64,000 nt of DNA from Verrucosispora sp. NA02020 (GCF_013364215.1 NZ_CP054923.1:4402001-4466000), one strand, 5' to 3'; shown: positions 34,851-44,225, counted from the first letter of the stretch. Translations and numbers: made by a program. The notes: generated by a model not told the origin, from the letters alone.

Positions 34851-36643
34851 CCGCGCGCTCCGCTCCGCTCGTCGCTGGCGCCGAGACTCCATCGGGCGCT
34901 GGTGGTGGCGTCGGCCCAGAGCCGCGCGTACGTGCCGTCGGCGGCTACCAGGTCGTCGTGGCGGCCGGTCTCGGCCACCCGGCCGTCGGTCAGCACCACG
35001 ATCCGGTCGGCGTCGCGGATGGTGCTGAGCCGGTGCGCGATGACCAGCAGGGTGCGTCCGGTGGCGAGGTTCGCCACCGCCTGCTGGATGGCGATCTCGT
35101 TCTCCGGGTCGGTGGAGGCGGTCGCCTCGTCCAGCACGACCACCGGCGCGTCCTTGAGCAGGGCGCGGGCGATCGAGATGCGTTGCCGCTCGCCGCCGGA
35201 GAGGGTGGCGCCGCGCTCACCGACCACCGTGTCGTAGCCCTGCGGCAGGGAGAGGATGAAGTCGTGGCAGCGCGCCGCCCGGGCGGCCCGGTGCACGGTC
35301 TCGTCGTCGAGGTCGGGGCGTCCCAGGGTCAGGTTGGCCCGGACCGTGTCGTGGAACAGGAACGGGTCCTGGAAGACCACCGCGACCGTGTCCATGAGCT
35401 GGTCGACGGCCATGTCCCGGACGTCGACACCGCCCACCCGGACGCTGCCGGCGTCCACGTCGAAGAACCGGGAGACGAGGCGGGCGACGGTGCTCTTGCC
35501 CGAGCCGCTGGGGCCCACGACGGCGGTGACCCGGCCCGCCTCGGCGTGGATGCTCACCCCGTCGAGCGCCAGCCGGTCGGGGGTGTAGCCGAACGAGACG
35601 TCCGTCAGCTCGACCGAGGTCGGGCCGAGCGGCACCCGGTGGCCGGTGTCCGGCAGCGCCGGGCTGTTCAGCAGGGCGGCGATCTCGTCGGCGCCGAACC
35701 GCACCTGGCGCAACTGGGAGCTGTAGCCGGTGAGTTTGGTCAGCGGCGCGGTGTACCCGAGGGCGAGCAGCAGGAACAGCAGCAGGGTGGGCAGGTCGAC
35801 CGCGCCGTCGCGGTAGAGCCAGAGCCCGACCGGCACGACGACGGCCACGTTGGCCGCCATCACCGTGAAGTACGCGGCCCCGCCGGGCAGGAAGGCCAGC
35901 CCCCAGCGGGTCTCCGAGTCGACGTACCGGCGGACCGCGTCGGTGGCCCGGGCCACCGTGTCGGTCTGCCGGTTGAACACCTTGACGGCCTTGATGCCGT
36001 GGAGGAACTCGGTGACCGCCTGGTTCATGGCCATCCCGGCGCCGTGCCACTGCGCCACCCACGCGCCCGAGCCCCGGGTGGCGTGCCGCATCGCCAGCAT
36101 GGCCAGCGGGACGACCGCCACCGCCGCGAGCGCCAGCCGCCAGTCGATGACGAAGAGCCAGACGGTGGTGGCCGCGACCACGGTGATCGCGGCGACCGCG
36201 TCGGGCAGCATGTGCGCGACGAAGACCTCGACGCGTTCGACGTCCTCCATGGCGAGTTTGCCGACCCCGCCGCTGCCGCGCCGGGTCACCTCGCCCAACG
36301 GCAGCACCGAGACGCGTTCGGCGATGCGCTGGCGTAGCCGGTGCAGCAGCCAGTACGCGCAGACGTGGCTGATCGCCAGGGCCCCGCCCATCAGCCCGGT
36401 GCCGGCCACGATGGCGACCAGCGCGACCACGGCGTACCGGATCAGGGAACCGCCGTCGGGGTCCGCCTCGGTGACCAGCTCGACCGCGACCCGGTAGGCC
36501 ATCAGGTAGGGCACGAGTTGGCACGCCACCGCCGCGACGGCGAGCAGCACGGCCGAGGCGAGTCGGCCCCGTTGCGCCCGGACCAGTGATCGGAGCAGTT
36601 CCCGGCCGCCACCACCGGCGTCCGTGTCGGTACCGGCGGCCAT
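34847..36643 (-). CDS. ABC transporter half, TMD-NBD fusion (YbtQ/IrtB-like)
   Basis: 598 aa from ATG 36643. Transmembrane region roughly 25-310, then Walker [10 protein letters not shown]-loop VFQDPFLFHD, signature LSGGERQRISIARALL, Walker B VVVLDEATAS and the H-loop in VIAHRLST. All ATPase motifs are intact. It is the first gene of the two-gene transporter operon, preceded at 56 bases by a Fur/Zur-family palindrome, which implies expression under metal shortage. The start has only a weak purine-rich site; an in-frame stretch upstream lacks protein character. The two halves are paralogues, as in IrtAB and YbtPQ. Confidence 0.88.
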   Translation of the reverse strand: MAAGTDTDAGGGGRELLRSLVRAQRGRLASAVLLAVAAVACQLVPYLMAYRVAVELVTEADPDGGSLIRYAVVALVAIVAGTGLMGGALAISHVCAYWLLHRLRQRIAERVSVLPLGEVTRRGSGGVGKLAMEDVERVEVFVAHMLPDAVAAITVVAATTVWLFVIDWRLALAAVAVVPLAMLAMRHATRGSGAWVAQWHGAGMAMNQAVTEFLHGIKAVKVFNRQTDTVARATDAVRRYVDSETRWGLAFLPGGAAYFTVMAANVAVVVPVGLWLYRDGAVDLPTLLLFLLLALGYTAPLTKLTGYSSQLRQVRFGADEIAALLNSPALPDTGHRVPLGPTSVELTDVSFGYTPDRLALDGVSIHAEAGRVTAVVGPSGSGKSTVARLVSRFFDVDAGSVRVGGVDVRDMAVDQLMDTVAVVFQDPFLFHDTVRANLTLGRPDLDDETVHRAARAARCHDFILSLPQGYDTVVGERGATLSGGERQRISIARALLKDAPVVVLDEATASTDPENEIAIQQAVANLATGRTLLVIAHRLSTIRDADRIVVLTDGRVAETGRHDDLVAADGTYARLWADATTSARWSLGASDERSGARG

Positions 36644-36696
36644 CGCCCACCCCGTCTCGTCGGCGGTCGTCGGTCCCTTGAGGACCTCCCGAACGG

Positions 36697-36715
36697 TGTA
36701 ATGGTAGTCGTTATC
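36697..36715. promoter_or_regulatory. Fur/Zur-family operator upstream of the ABC transporter
   Basis: The core 36699-36713 reads TAATGGTAGTCGTTA: a 7-1-7 dyad whose arms are TAATGGT and TAACGAC, differing only by transitions. Read on the minus strand, GATAACGACTACCATTACA matches 14 of 19 positions of the classic Fur box. It lies 56 bases before the transporter ATG and also upstream of the divergent secreted-protein gene. In Streptomyces coelicolor, Zur controls the related coelibactin cluster, so zinc control is a serious option; iron via Fur cannot be told apart by eye. Confidence 0.6.
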
Positions 36716-36904
36716 GATCTCGCGAGACAGCTTCCTCGCCCGCAAATGTCGCCGACGGTGGGCCGACCGACCGCTCAGGGTGATCGACACCTGTCCGAAC
36801 GGACCACCTCGGACACCCCCTCGACCTTGCGGCAAAGGTTCTCCCGCGCCGATTGAACCGATACACCGCCGCCGGCCGTACGTCTTGGGCGAAGGGAGTG
36901 GCCC

Positions 36905-37717
36905 ATGAAGCGCATGACCCCGTTGCTCACCCTCCTCTCGGGGGCGGTGACGGCCGCCGTGCTGTTCACGATGAGTGCGCAGGCATCCCCGCCGGGAACC
37001 CAGCCCGCCGCCGGGAACGGACCGCCGGCCGCCGCGCCGGCACCGTCGCCCGGCATCGAGGACGACGTCGAGGCAGACGTCGACGGCGATGTGGACGACC
37101 CCGCCGAGCCGGAGGTGGACCCGGACGCCCCCGACGGCACCGACGGCGCACGACCGGGCGTGACCTCGCCACCGACCGACCGGGACCCGTCGTCGGCCGG
37201 TACCGAGGTCAACTCGGTGGAGCAGAACTGGATCGGCCAGCTCGAGAACGGCGCCACCATCGCGATCACCGTCAAGAACGGCAAGGCGGAGGCGTACGTC
37301 TGCGACGGTCGCGAAATGGAGGTGTGGCTCTCCGGCACGGTCCGCGACGGCAAGATCGAACTCACCGGCAAGGACGCCAAGCTCACCGGCGTGATCCGGG
37401 GCGACGTCGCCAGCGGCGAGATGGTCGTCGGCGTACGCCGGTGGAAGTTCACCGCCCGTCCCGAGGAGAAGACCGACGACGCTCCGGTGGTCAAGTCCGG
37501 TTCCGGCACCGCACCGGCGATCTACCGGGCCACCGAGGAGATCCGCGCGGCCGGCATCGACGGCGGTTGGATCATGCTGCCGGACGGCACCCAGATCGGC
37601 ATCGTCACCTGGAACGGCAAGCCCATCCCGGCACCGCCGCTGGACCCGGCCTTCTTCACCACCAAGGTCAACGGAGTCACCATCACCGCCGCACCGGTCG
37701 TCCCCGGAGCACGGTGA
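36905..37717 (+). CDS. Secreted acidic protein of unknown function
   Basis: 270 aa. An N-terminal signal peptide (residues 1-28, cleavage probably after AQA) is followed by a Pro/Ala/Asp-rich acidic linker to about residue 100, then a compact domain with many Gly and charged turns (residues 105-190 and 200-265). I do not recognise the fold. GAAGGGAG precedes the ATG. Its stop overlaps the next start (TGATG), so it is translationally coupled to a membrane b561-like protein and then a Rieske protein. This suggests an accessory role in an extracytoplasmic redox chain. It diverges from the ABC pair and may share its metal-responsive control region. Confidence 0.75.
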   Translation: MKRMTPLLTLLSGAVTAAVLFTMSAQASPPGTQPAAGNGPPAAAPAPSPGIEDDVEADVDGDVDDPAEPEVDPDAPDGTDGARPGVTSPPTDRDPSSAGTEVNSVEQNWIGQLENGATIAITVKNGKAEAYVCDGREMEVWLSGTVRDGKIELTGKDAKLTGVIRGDVASGEMVVGVRRWKFTARPEEKTDDAPVVKSGSGTAPAIYRATEEIRAAGIDGGWIMLPDGTQIGIVTWNGKPIPAPPLDPAFFTTKVNGVTITAAPVVPGAR

Positions 37718-38352
37718 TGTCCCAGCACCGCCACAGCAGCGTCCGGACGGTGCCCCGCCGCCCCCGGGAGCCCTCGATGGAGGTGATGCGCGACCTCGAC
37801 GGCCCGCCGCCGCCGAGCGCGCCGAGGCCACGGCCGTCGATGGTGGTCCCGCTGCTGGTCGGGGCGGGGGTCGCGGTGGCGTTGGGGGTGTACGGCCGCA
37901 CCCACACCCCGACCGGCATCGCGGTCAACGTGGCGGGGTTCTCCTCGCCGCTGACGGTGAAGGTGTGGCTGGGCACCGGCGCGGCCTTCTTCGCCGTCGT
38001 CCAACTGCTCTCGGCACTGTCCATGTGGGGCCGGCTCGGCGGGTTCTCCCCGTCCTGGGCCGGCACCGCGCACCGCTGGTCGGGACGGATCGCCTTCCTG
38101 CTCACCGTCCCGGTCGCGGTGCACTGCCTGTACGCGCTCGGCTTCGCCGACTTCGACACCCGGGTGCTGATGCACTCCCTGCTGGGCTGCTTCTTCTTCG
38201 GCGCGTTCGCCACCAAGATGCTGACCCTGCCCAAGCGCGGACTCGCCGGCTGGGTGCTGCCGGTGGTCGGCGGGGTGGTGTTCGTGGCCCTGATCGGCAT
38301 CTTCCTGACCTCGTCGGTCTGGTACTTCACCACGTTCGGTTTCCAGCTCTGA
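37717..38352 (+). CDS. Four-helix membrane protein, cytochrome b561-like (DUF6529-like)
   Basis: 211 aa. A cytoplasmic Arg/Pro-rich tail of about 40 residues precedes at least four, perhaps five, membrane helices. His residues sit in or near the helices (AHRWSG, VHCLYAL, LMHSLLG), in the manner of b-type heme ligands of b561 and ferric-reductase-like proteins. The resemblance is by pattern, not a firm family match. The ATG overlaps the preceding stop, and a Tat-exported Rieske protein follows 16 bases later. A plausible role is carrying electrons across the membrane to the Rieske protein, for example to reduce a metal complex outside the cell. Confidence 0.7.
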   Translation: MSQHRHSSVRTVPRRPREPSMEVMRDLDGPPPPSAPRPRPSMVVPLLVGAGVAVALGVYGRTHTPTGIAVNVAGFSSPLTVKVWLGTGAAFFAVVQLLSALSMWGRLGGFSPSWAGTAHRWSGRIAFLLTVPVAVHCLYALGFADFDTRVLMHSLLGCFFFGAFATKMLTLPKRGLAGWVLPVVGGVVFVALIGIFLTSSVWYFTTFGFQL

Positions 38353-38368
38353 CGGAAAGGCACCTCGG

Positions 38369-38848
38369 ATGAACCACGAGCAGGCCGGCTGCTGCCGGTC
38401 GCGGCGGGCGATGCTGGCCGGCACCGGCGCGGTGGGCGTGGCCGCGCTGACCGGCTGCGCCACCTACGGCCAGCCGACGTCGGCTCCCCCGCCACCGCCG
38501 CCCGCCGCGAACCCCAGCGCCGACCCGTCCGCGTCGGGCGCGCCGGACGCCGGTGGTGGCCCGCCGGCCCTGGCCACCCTGGCCGACATCCCGGTCGGTG
38601 GTGGACAGATCTACGCCGACGCCGGGGTGGTGATCACCCAGCCGACGCCGGGGACCATCAAGGCGTACTCGTCGACCTGCACCCACCAGGGCTGCACGGT
38701 CACCGCGGTGACCAACGGCACCATCGTCTGCGCCTGCCACAACAGCGTGTTCGACATCGCCGACGGTACGGTGCGCAGCGGCCCGGCGGGGTCCCCGCTG
38801 CCCGCCGCGAACGTCTCCGTCGACGGGGACGCCATCCGGCTCGCCTGA
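38369..38848 (+). CDS. Rieske [2Fe-2S] lipoprotein exported by Tat
   Basis: 159 aa. The N-terminus has a twin-Arg signal (SRRAMLAGTGAVG) ending in the lipobox LTGC, so the mature protein should be lipid-anchored outside. A Pro/Ala linker to about residue 65 follows, then a Rieske domain with both cluster-binding loops: CTHQGC and CACHNSVFD (Cys-x-His and Cys-x2-His, 16 residues between the two). Folding with the cluster before export fits the Tat route. It is the last gene of the three-gene redox operon; a hairpin follows. Similar stand-alone actinobacterial Rieske lipoproteins are common but mostly uncharacterised. Confidence 0.92.
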   Translation: MNHEQAGCCRSRRAMLAGTGAVGVAALTGCATYGQPTSAPPPPPPAANPSADPSASGAPDAGGGPPALATLADIPVGGGQIYADAGVVITQPTPGTIKAYSSTCTHQGCTVTAVTNGTIVCACHNSVFDIADGTVRSGPAGSPLPAANVSVDGDAIRLA

Positions 38849-38908
38849 CCCGGACACGTCCCAGCGGCGCCGACACCAGGACGCGGCCCACCCAGGCCCG
38901 GGCCGCGC

Positions 38909-38947
38909 GGGGCCGTCCGGGGTGGCGTCGCGACACCGGACGGCCCC
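38909..38947. terminator. Bidirectional hairpin terminator
   Basis: A perfect 12-bp GC stem (38909-38920 with 38936-38947) and a 15-base loop, between the convergent Rieske and urtE genes. Confidence 0.7.
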
Positions 38948-38996
38948 TGCCTTACCCGGGGGCGGGTGGGGCAGGGGTCCCGGCGCCTCGGCGGGC

Positions 38997-39692
38997 TCAG
39001 ACCGCGAGCGCCTGGCGTACGGTCCGCTCCGCGCTCGCCCCGCCGTCGCCGGCCGAGGTGACCCGCCCCGACTCCAGTACGTGGTAGCGGTCGGCCACCC
39101 GCAGCGCGAAGCCGAGGTGCTGCTCGACCAGGAGCACGCTGAACCCGCGCTGCGCGATCAGCGCCACGATCCGCTCCTGGATCTCGGTCACCACCGACGG
39201 CTGGATGCCCTCGGTCGGCTCGTCGAGCATCAGCAGTCGGGGCCGGGTGATCAGGGCACGGGCGATGGCCAACTGCTGGCGCTGGCCACCGGAGAGCAGC
39301 CCGGCCCGGCGACGCAGCAGCCCGCGCAGCGCGGGGAACAGGTCCAGCACCTCGTCGGTGGCCGCCGCGCCGTCACGCCGACCGTCGGCGACCAGACGCA
39401 GGTTCTCCGCCGCCGTCAGGTGCGGGAAGCACTGCTGGCCCTGCGGCACGTAGGCGACACCTCGGGCGACCCGCTCGTGCGGGGCCAGCCGGGTGATGTC
39501 CACCCCATCCAGCTCGACCCGACCGGCACTGGGACGCAGCAGGCCGGCGGCGACCCGCAGCAGGGTCGACTTGCCGGCGCCGTTGTGTCCGAGGACCGCC
39601 GACACCCCGTCGTCGGGCACCTCGACGTCGACGCCGTGCAGCACCCGGCTGCGCCCGTAGCCGGCGTGCACGCCGCGCAGACTGAGCATCAT
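38997..39692 (-). CDS. urtE: Urea ABC transporter ATP-binding protein UrtE
   Basis: 231 aa, LivF-like. Walker A GHNGAGKST, signature LSGGQRQQLAIARALI, Walker B LLMLDEPTEGIQPSVV; the last phrase is typical of UrtE proteins. It energises urea uptake with UrtD and the two permeases. Two adjacent ATG codons occur; the first (39692) overlaps the urtD stop as ATGA and was chosen, while the second lies better spaced behind GGAGG. Last gene of the urtABCDE operon. Assignment to urea rather than branched-chain amino acids rests on this motif, the operon order and the urease genes nearby. Confidence 0.9.
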   Translation of the reverse strand: MMLSLRGVHAGYGRSRVLHGVDVEVPDDGVSAVLGHNGAGKSTLLRVAAGLLRPSAGRVELDGVDITRLAPHERVARGVAYVPQGQQCFPHLTAAENLRLVADGRRDGAAATDEVLDLFPALRGLLRRRAGLLSGGQRQQLAIARALITRPRLLMLDEPTEGIQPSVVTEIQERIVALIAQRGFSVLLVEQHLGFALRVADRYHVLESGRVTSAGDGGASAERTVRQALAV

Positions 39693-40462
39693 GCCTCCAT
39701 AGCCGTCGGGGCCGACCCGGCGTCGACCGGGTGACCGAGATAGACCTCCTGCACGCGCGGGTCGGCCTGCACCTGCGCCACGGTGCCCTCGCTGAGCACC
39801 CGACCGGCGTGCAGCACGGTGACCGTCCGCGCGAAGCGGCGCAGGAAGTCCATGTCGTGCTCGATCACCACCACCGTGCGGTCCTGGGCGACCTTCTCCA
39901 GCAGGCGGCCGGTGGCGTCGCGTTCCTCGTGACTCATGCCGGCCACCGGTTCGTCGAGCAGCAGCAGGCGGGCGTCCTGGACGAGCAGCATGCCGATCTC
40001 CAGCCACTGCTTCTGCCCGTGCGCGAGGGTGCCGGCGAGCTGCTCGGCCCGGTCGGCCAGGCCGATCACGTCGAGCGCCTCGGCCACCTCGTCGGGCACC
40101 CCGTGCCGGCGGCGCAGCAGCGTCGCCCAGCTCCGGCGGGCCCCGGCCGCGATGTCGAGGTTCTGCACCACGGTCAGTTCCTCGAACACCGTCGAGGTCT
40201 GGAACGTCCGACCGACGCCGAGGCGGCTGATCCGGTGCACCGGACGACCGAGCAGTTCCCGGTCGCCGAAGCGGACCGAGCCGGTGGCCCGGACCAGCCC
40301 GGTGACGGCGTCGACCAGGGTGGTCTTGCCGGCACCGTTGGGTCCGATGAGGAACCGGATGTCGCCGGGCGCGACGTCCAGGCTGACGCCGTCCACGGCG
40401 GTGAAACCGTCGAAGCTCACCCGCAGGTCACGCACGTAGAGCCCGTGCAGCTGCTCGCTCAC
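39689..40462 (-). CDS. urtD: Urea ABC transporter ATP-binding protein UrtD
   Basis: 257 aa, LivG-like. Walker A GPNGAGKTT, signature LAHGQKQWLEIGMLL, Walker B LLLLDEPVAGMSHEE; the AHGQKQWLEIGM form is characteristic of UrtD. The GTG start (40462) overlaps the urtC stop as GTGA and has GGAGG seven bases upstream. The gene ends overlapping urtE. Cytoplasmic ATPase of the high-affinity urea importer. Confidence 0.92.
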   Translation of the reverse strand: MSEQLHGLYVRDLRVSFDGFTAVDGVSLDVAPGDIRFLIGPNGAGKTTLVDAVTGLVRATGSVRFGDRELLGRPVHRISRLGVGRTFQTSTVFEELTVVQNLDIAAGARRSWATLLRRRHGVPDEVAEALDVIGLADRAEQLAGTLAHGQKQWLEIGMLLVQDARLLLLDEPVAGMSHEERDATGRLLEKVAQDRTVVVIEHDMDFLRRFARTVTVLHAGRVLSEGTVAQVQADPRVQEVYLGHPVDAGSAPTAMEA

Positions 40463-41637
40463 GATGCCGCCTCCACCTTGCGCCGCCGTAGTCGCCCGAA
40501 CGGACCGGGCCGCGGCCCGCCATCGGCGGGTGGGTCGGAGCGGCGGCGCACCAGGCCGACCAGCGACGCCAGACCGCCGGGCAGGAAGGCCACCACCACC
40601 ACGAACAACAGGCCCTGGAGGTACGTCCAGGTGCCCGGGAACCGCTCCGACAGGGCGGTCCGGGCCCATGCCACCGCGACCGCGCCGAGGACCGGCCCGA
40701 GCAGGGTGGCGCGACCGCCGATGGCGACACCGATGACGAACTCGATGGAGGGCACGATGCCGATCAGCGCCGGTGAGATGATGCCGACCGCCGGGACGAA
40801 CAGTGCCCCGGCCAGCCCGGCCATCCCCGCCGCCACCACGTACGCGACCAGTTTGACGGTGGCCGGGTCGTAGCCGAGGAAACGGACCCGTTCCTCGCCG
40901 TCGCGGACCGCGACGAGCAGTTCGCCGTAGCGGCTCTGCATCAGGTGCCGGGTCATGGCCAGCAACGCCAACAGGGTACCGGCGATGATGAAGTAGACCA
41001 TCCGCTGGTTGACCGGGTCGTCCAGGTCGTAGCCGAAGAAGCCCTGGATGTCGGTGAGGCCGTTGGTGCCGCCGGTGGTGCCCTGCTGGCCGATCAGCAG
41101 GATCACCATGGCGGCGGCGAGGGCCTGGCTGAGGATGGCGAAGTAGGCGCCCCGGACCCGGCGGCGGAACACCAGCGACCCGAGGACGAAGGCGACCGCC
41201 ATCGGCAGCAGCACCGTGGCGGGCAGGGCGAACCACGGGCTGGCGAACGGGCGCCACCACAGCGGCAACTCGTCGAGTTGCCCGTACAGCATCATGAAGT
41301 CGGGCATGTTGCCCGGACCCGCGTCGGCGAGCTTGAGGTGCATGGCCATCGCGTAGCCGCCGAGGCCGAAGAAGACCCCCTGGCCGAGGGCGAGCATGCC
41401 GCCGCGTCCCCAGGCCAGGCCGATGCCGACCGCGACCATCGCCACGCAGAGGTACTTGGCCAGCAGGGACAGCCGGAAGTCGGAGAGCAGCAGCGGGGCG
41501 ACGGCGAAGAGCAGGGCCGCGCCGAACGCGAACCCGGCGGCGGCCCGGAACCGGTGCCGGGACGGGCCGGCGGCCGGGGTGGCCGGCGGGGGCGCGGGTG
41601 CGGCGTCGGTGACGGGATCTCTGGCGACGGTGGTCAT
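40459..41637 (-). CDS. urtC: Urea ABC transporter permease UrtC
   Basis: 392 aa, LivM-like, with about ten membrane segments after a 30-residue Ala/Pro-rich cytoplasmic lead. GQGVFFGLGGYAMAMHLKL and the long loop with MPDFM...WWRPF are typical of UrtC, as is GTTGGTNGLT. Start ATG overlaps the urtB stop (ATGA). Forms the membrane channel with UrtB. The C-terminus is Arg-rich and cytoplasmic. Confidence 0.93.
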   Translation of the reverse strand: MTTVARDPVTDAAPAPPPATPAAGPSRHRFRAAAGFAFGAALLFAVAPLLLSDFRLSLLAKYLCVAMVAVGIGLAWGRGGMLALGQGVFFGLGGYAMAMHLKLADAGPGNMPDFMMLYGQLDELPLWWRPFASPWFALPATVLLPMAVAFVLGSLVFRRRVRGAYFAILSQALAAAMVILLIGQQGTTGGTNGLTDIQGFFGYDLDDPVNQRMVYFIIAGTLLALLAMTRHLMQSRYGELLVAVRDGEERVRFLGYDPATVKLVAYVVAAGMAGLAGALFVPAVGIISPALIGIVPSIEFVIGVAIGGRATLLGPVLGAVAVAWARTALSERFPGTWTYLQGLLFVVVVAFLPGGLASLVGLVRRRSDPPADGGPRPGPFGRLRRRKVEAAS

Positions 41638-42521
41638 GCCAAACTCCTGGTACGCAGGGTGAACATGCCCTGGGGTCGCCACTGGAGGAACGCGACGATG
41701 GCGACGAACACCATCACCTTGGCGACGCTGAGGGTGGTCAGGTACTCGCCGGACGCCTGGAGCACACCCAGCGCGAAGGCGACGATCACGGTGCCCTTGA
41801 GCTGGCCGATGCCGCCGACCACGACGACCAGGAAGGCGTCGATGATCAGGTTGGTGCCCATGGTGGGACCGATCGGGCCGAGCAGGGTGAGCGCGACTCC
41901 GGCGATGCCGGCCAGGCCGGAGCCGATGAAGAAGGTCGTCCGGTCCACCCGGGCGGTGGCGATGCCGGAGACGGCGGCCAGGTCGCGGTTCTGCACCACG
42001 GCGCGGATCCGCCGCCCCAGCCGGGTGAGGCGCAACGCGAGGGTCAGCGCGACCACCGCGCCACCGGCCAGGGCCAGGATGAACAGCCGGTTGTTGGCGA
42101 CGGTGATCCCGCCGGGCAGGGCGATGTTCCCGGTGAGCAGTTCCGGGGCGCGGGTCTGCACGTTCGGGCTGCCGAAGACGTCCCGGGCGAGCTGTTGCAG
42201 GATCAGCGACACGCCCCAGGTGACCAGCAGCGTGTCCAGCGGCCGGGCGTAGAGGCGGCGGATCAGCAGGACCTCCAGCAGGACGCCCATCGTGCCGGCC
42301 ACCACGAAGGCCACCGGCAGCGCCACCAGCAGCGACCAGCCGGCCGCGGTGATCACCTGTTGCAGGACGTAGGTGGTGTAGGCGCCGGCCATGATGAACT
42401 CGCCGTGCGCCATGTTGATCACGCCCATCTGGCCGAACGTGAGCGCCAGACCCAACGCGATCAGCAGCAGCACCGCGCCGATGCTGACGCCGGTGAAGAG
42501 TTGACCGATGAGAACTGTCAC
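41634..42521 (-). CDS. urtB: Urea ABC transporter permease UrtB
   Basis: 295 aa, LivH-like, about eight membrane segments. GLALTFGQMGVINMAHGEF is the family hallmark and TNLIIDAFLVVVVGGIGQLK closes the core. The GTG start (42521) has GGAG nine bases upstream. It is separated from urtA by 78 bases that hold a strong hairpin, while all downstream junctions overlap. This arrangement usually lets the binding protein be made in excess. Confidence 0.93.
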   Translation of the reverse strand: MTVLIGQLFTGVSIGAVLLLIALGLALTFGQMGVINMAHGEFIMAGAYTTYVLQQVITAAGWSLLVALPVAFVVAGTMGVLLEVLLIRRLYARPLDTLLVTWGVSLILQQLARDVFGSPNVQTRAPELLTGNIALPGGITVANNRLFILALAGGAVVALTLALRLTRLGRRIRAVVQNRDLAAVSGIATARVDRTTFFIGSGLAGIAGVALTLLGPIGPTMGTNLIIDAFLVVVVGGIGQLKGTVIVAFALGVLQASGEYLTTLSVAKVMVFVAIVAFLQWRPQGMFTLRTRSLA

Positions 42522-42550
42522 GGTGGGTACTCCGAACTGCGGGTGGGGGT

Positions 42551-42582
42551 CGGCCCGGACGGGACTCCTCCCGTCCGGGCCG
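42551..42582 (-). terminator. Intercistronic hairpin between urtA and urtB
   Basis: A perfect 14-bp stem (42551-42564 with 42569-42582) and a 4-base loop inside the operon. It probably stabilises the urtA 3' end or partly terminates, raising UrtA over the membrane parts. Confidence 0.65.
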
Positions 42583-42599
42583 TGGGACCGGGGCGTCGG

Positions 42600-43844
42600 T
42601 CAGCTCAGGCCGCCGGCCCAGGGGTAGCTCTTCAGGTACGGGTCCGGGGTGATCGGCTGGCCGGAGTTCCAGACCTCGGCGATCAGCCCGTCCGCGCCGA
42701 CCTTGCCGACGCGGGCCGTCTTGGCGATGTGCTGCGTCGCACCGTCCACGGTGACCAGACCCTCCGGCGCCTCGAAGGTGATGCCGTCGGCGGCCTCCCG
42801 GACCTTCTCCACGTCGAACGTGCCGGCCTTCTCCACCATCGCCTTCCACAGGTGGACCGAGACGTACGCGGCCTCCATGGGGTCACTGGTCGGCTTGTCC
42901 GCGCCGTACTTGGCCTTGTACGCGGCCACGAACTTCTCGTTCGCCGCACCCGGCGTGGTCTGGTAGTAGTTCCAGGCGGTGAGCTGGCCTTCCAGGTACT
43001 GGGTGCCGATGCTCTTGACCTCCTCCTCGGCGATGGAGACCGAGACCACCGGCATGGTGGCCGCCGTCAACCCGGCGGACTTGTACTCCTTGAAGAACGC
43101 CACGTTGCTGTCGCCGTTGAGGGTGTTGAAGACGGCGTCCGCGCCGGCGGACTTCACCTTGTTGGTGATGGTGCCGAACTCGGTGGACCCGAGCGGGGCG
43201 TAGTCCTCCCCCAGCACCGTCATTCCGTTGGCCTCGGCGTACGCCTTGATGATTTTGTTCGCGGTGCGCGGGAAGACGTAGTCGGAGCCGACCAGATAGA
43301 GCGACTTGGCACCCTGCGCCTTCAGATACTCCAGCCCGGGAACGATCTGCTGGTTCGTGGTGGCACCGGTGTAGAAGATGTACGGAGACTGTTCCAGTCC
43401 CTCGTACTGCACGGGGTAGAACAGCAGCGCCTTGTTCTTCTCGAACACCGGCTTGACGGCCTTGCGGCTGGCCGAGGTCCAGCATCCGAAGACGGCGGCC
43501 ACGCGGTCCTCACGGATCAGTTTCTCGGCCTTCTCGGCGAACGTCGGCCAGTCCGAGGCGCCGTCCTCGCCGACCGGCTGGATCTTCTTGCCGAGCACGC
43601 CACCGGCGCTGTTGATCTCCTCGATCGCCAGCGTGATCGCGTCGCGGACGGTCACCTCGCTGATGGCCATGGTGCCGGAGAGGGAGTTGAGCAGGCCCAC
43701 CTTGACGGTGTCGCCGGAGACGTCGGCGCTGACGCCGGCGGAGGTGTTCCCATCGGTGGTCTTGCTGCCGCACGCGGCCAGTGCGGCTGCGGCGACCAGG
43801 GTCATGGCACCCGCCAGGATGCGGCGGCCCCGGATCAGTGTCAT
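42600..43844 (-). CDS. urtA: Urea ABC transporter substrate-binding lipoprotein UrtA
   Basis: 414 aa. Signal peptide with lipobox LAAC (Cys near residue 25), then the periplasmic-binding fold of the urea/short-chain-amide family: [34 protein letters not shown] and [20 protein letters not shown] are close to known UrtA sequences. Start ATG 43844 behind GGGAG. First gene of the urt operon; the upstream 460 bases hold two inverted repeats. Expression in relatives follows nitrogen supply, but I could not find a convincing GlnR site here. Confidence 0.95.
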   Translation of the reverse strand: MTLIRGRRILAGAMTLVAAAALAACGSKTTDGNTSAGVSADVSGDTVKVGLLNSLSGTMAISEVTVRDAITLAIEEINSAGGVLGKKIQPVGEDGASDWPTFAEKAEKLIREDRVAAVFGCWTSASRKAVKPVFEKNKALLFYPVQYEGLEQSPYIFYTGATTNQQIVPGLEYLKAQGAKSLYLVGSDYVFPRTANKIIKAYAEANGMTVLGEDYAPLGSTEFGTITNKVKSAGADAVFNTLNGDSNVAFFKEYKSAGLTAATMPVVSVSIAEEEVKSIGTQYLEGQLTAWNYYQTTPGAANEKFVAAYKAKYGADKPTSDPMEAAYVSVHLWKAMVEKAGTFDVEKVREAADGITFEAPEGLVTVDGATQHIAKTARVGKVGADGLIAEVWNSGQPITPDPYLKSYPWAGGLS

Positions 43845-44065
43845 CAATGCTCCCTGCTTCGCGCCTGGGCGTGGAGTCAGTGCCCGGGAACGTACGTCGG
43901 CCCCGGGTCGTAAAGTGCGGATCTGTGCGGTGCGGTGCGGTCCGTTGAGGTGCGTCGCGCTGCCTGGAACGACGGGTGGACGCCGACCCGGGCAGCGATT
44001 CGGATATCGGGCAGGGAAAGCTTCGATCCGCTTCATTGCGCGGATGTTTCCCGATCCTCAATAGA

Positions 44066-44106
44066 CTGTTTCCGCTGACTGGCGCCGTTCACGGGAGCGG
44101 AAACAG
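44066..44106. repeat. 11-bp inverted repeat upstream of urtA
   Basis: Perfect arms at 44066-44076 and 44096-44106 (CTGTTTCCGCT and its complement) with a 19-base spacer. Both arms carry GGAAAC. It could be a regulator site for urtA or a terminator of the gene upstream. Confidence 0.5.
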
Positions 44107-44225
44107 AAAATGCCGGAGCCCCGCCGCGAGGATCGACGGAATGGCACCGGCACAACAATATGAACCGCGACGACGGCAATTACCGATCATCGGCGGGTGG
44201 TTGGTCGCATCCCGACCGAGGGCCG

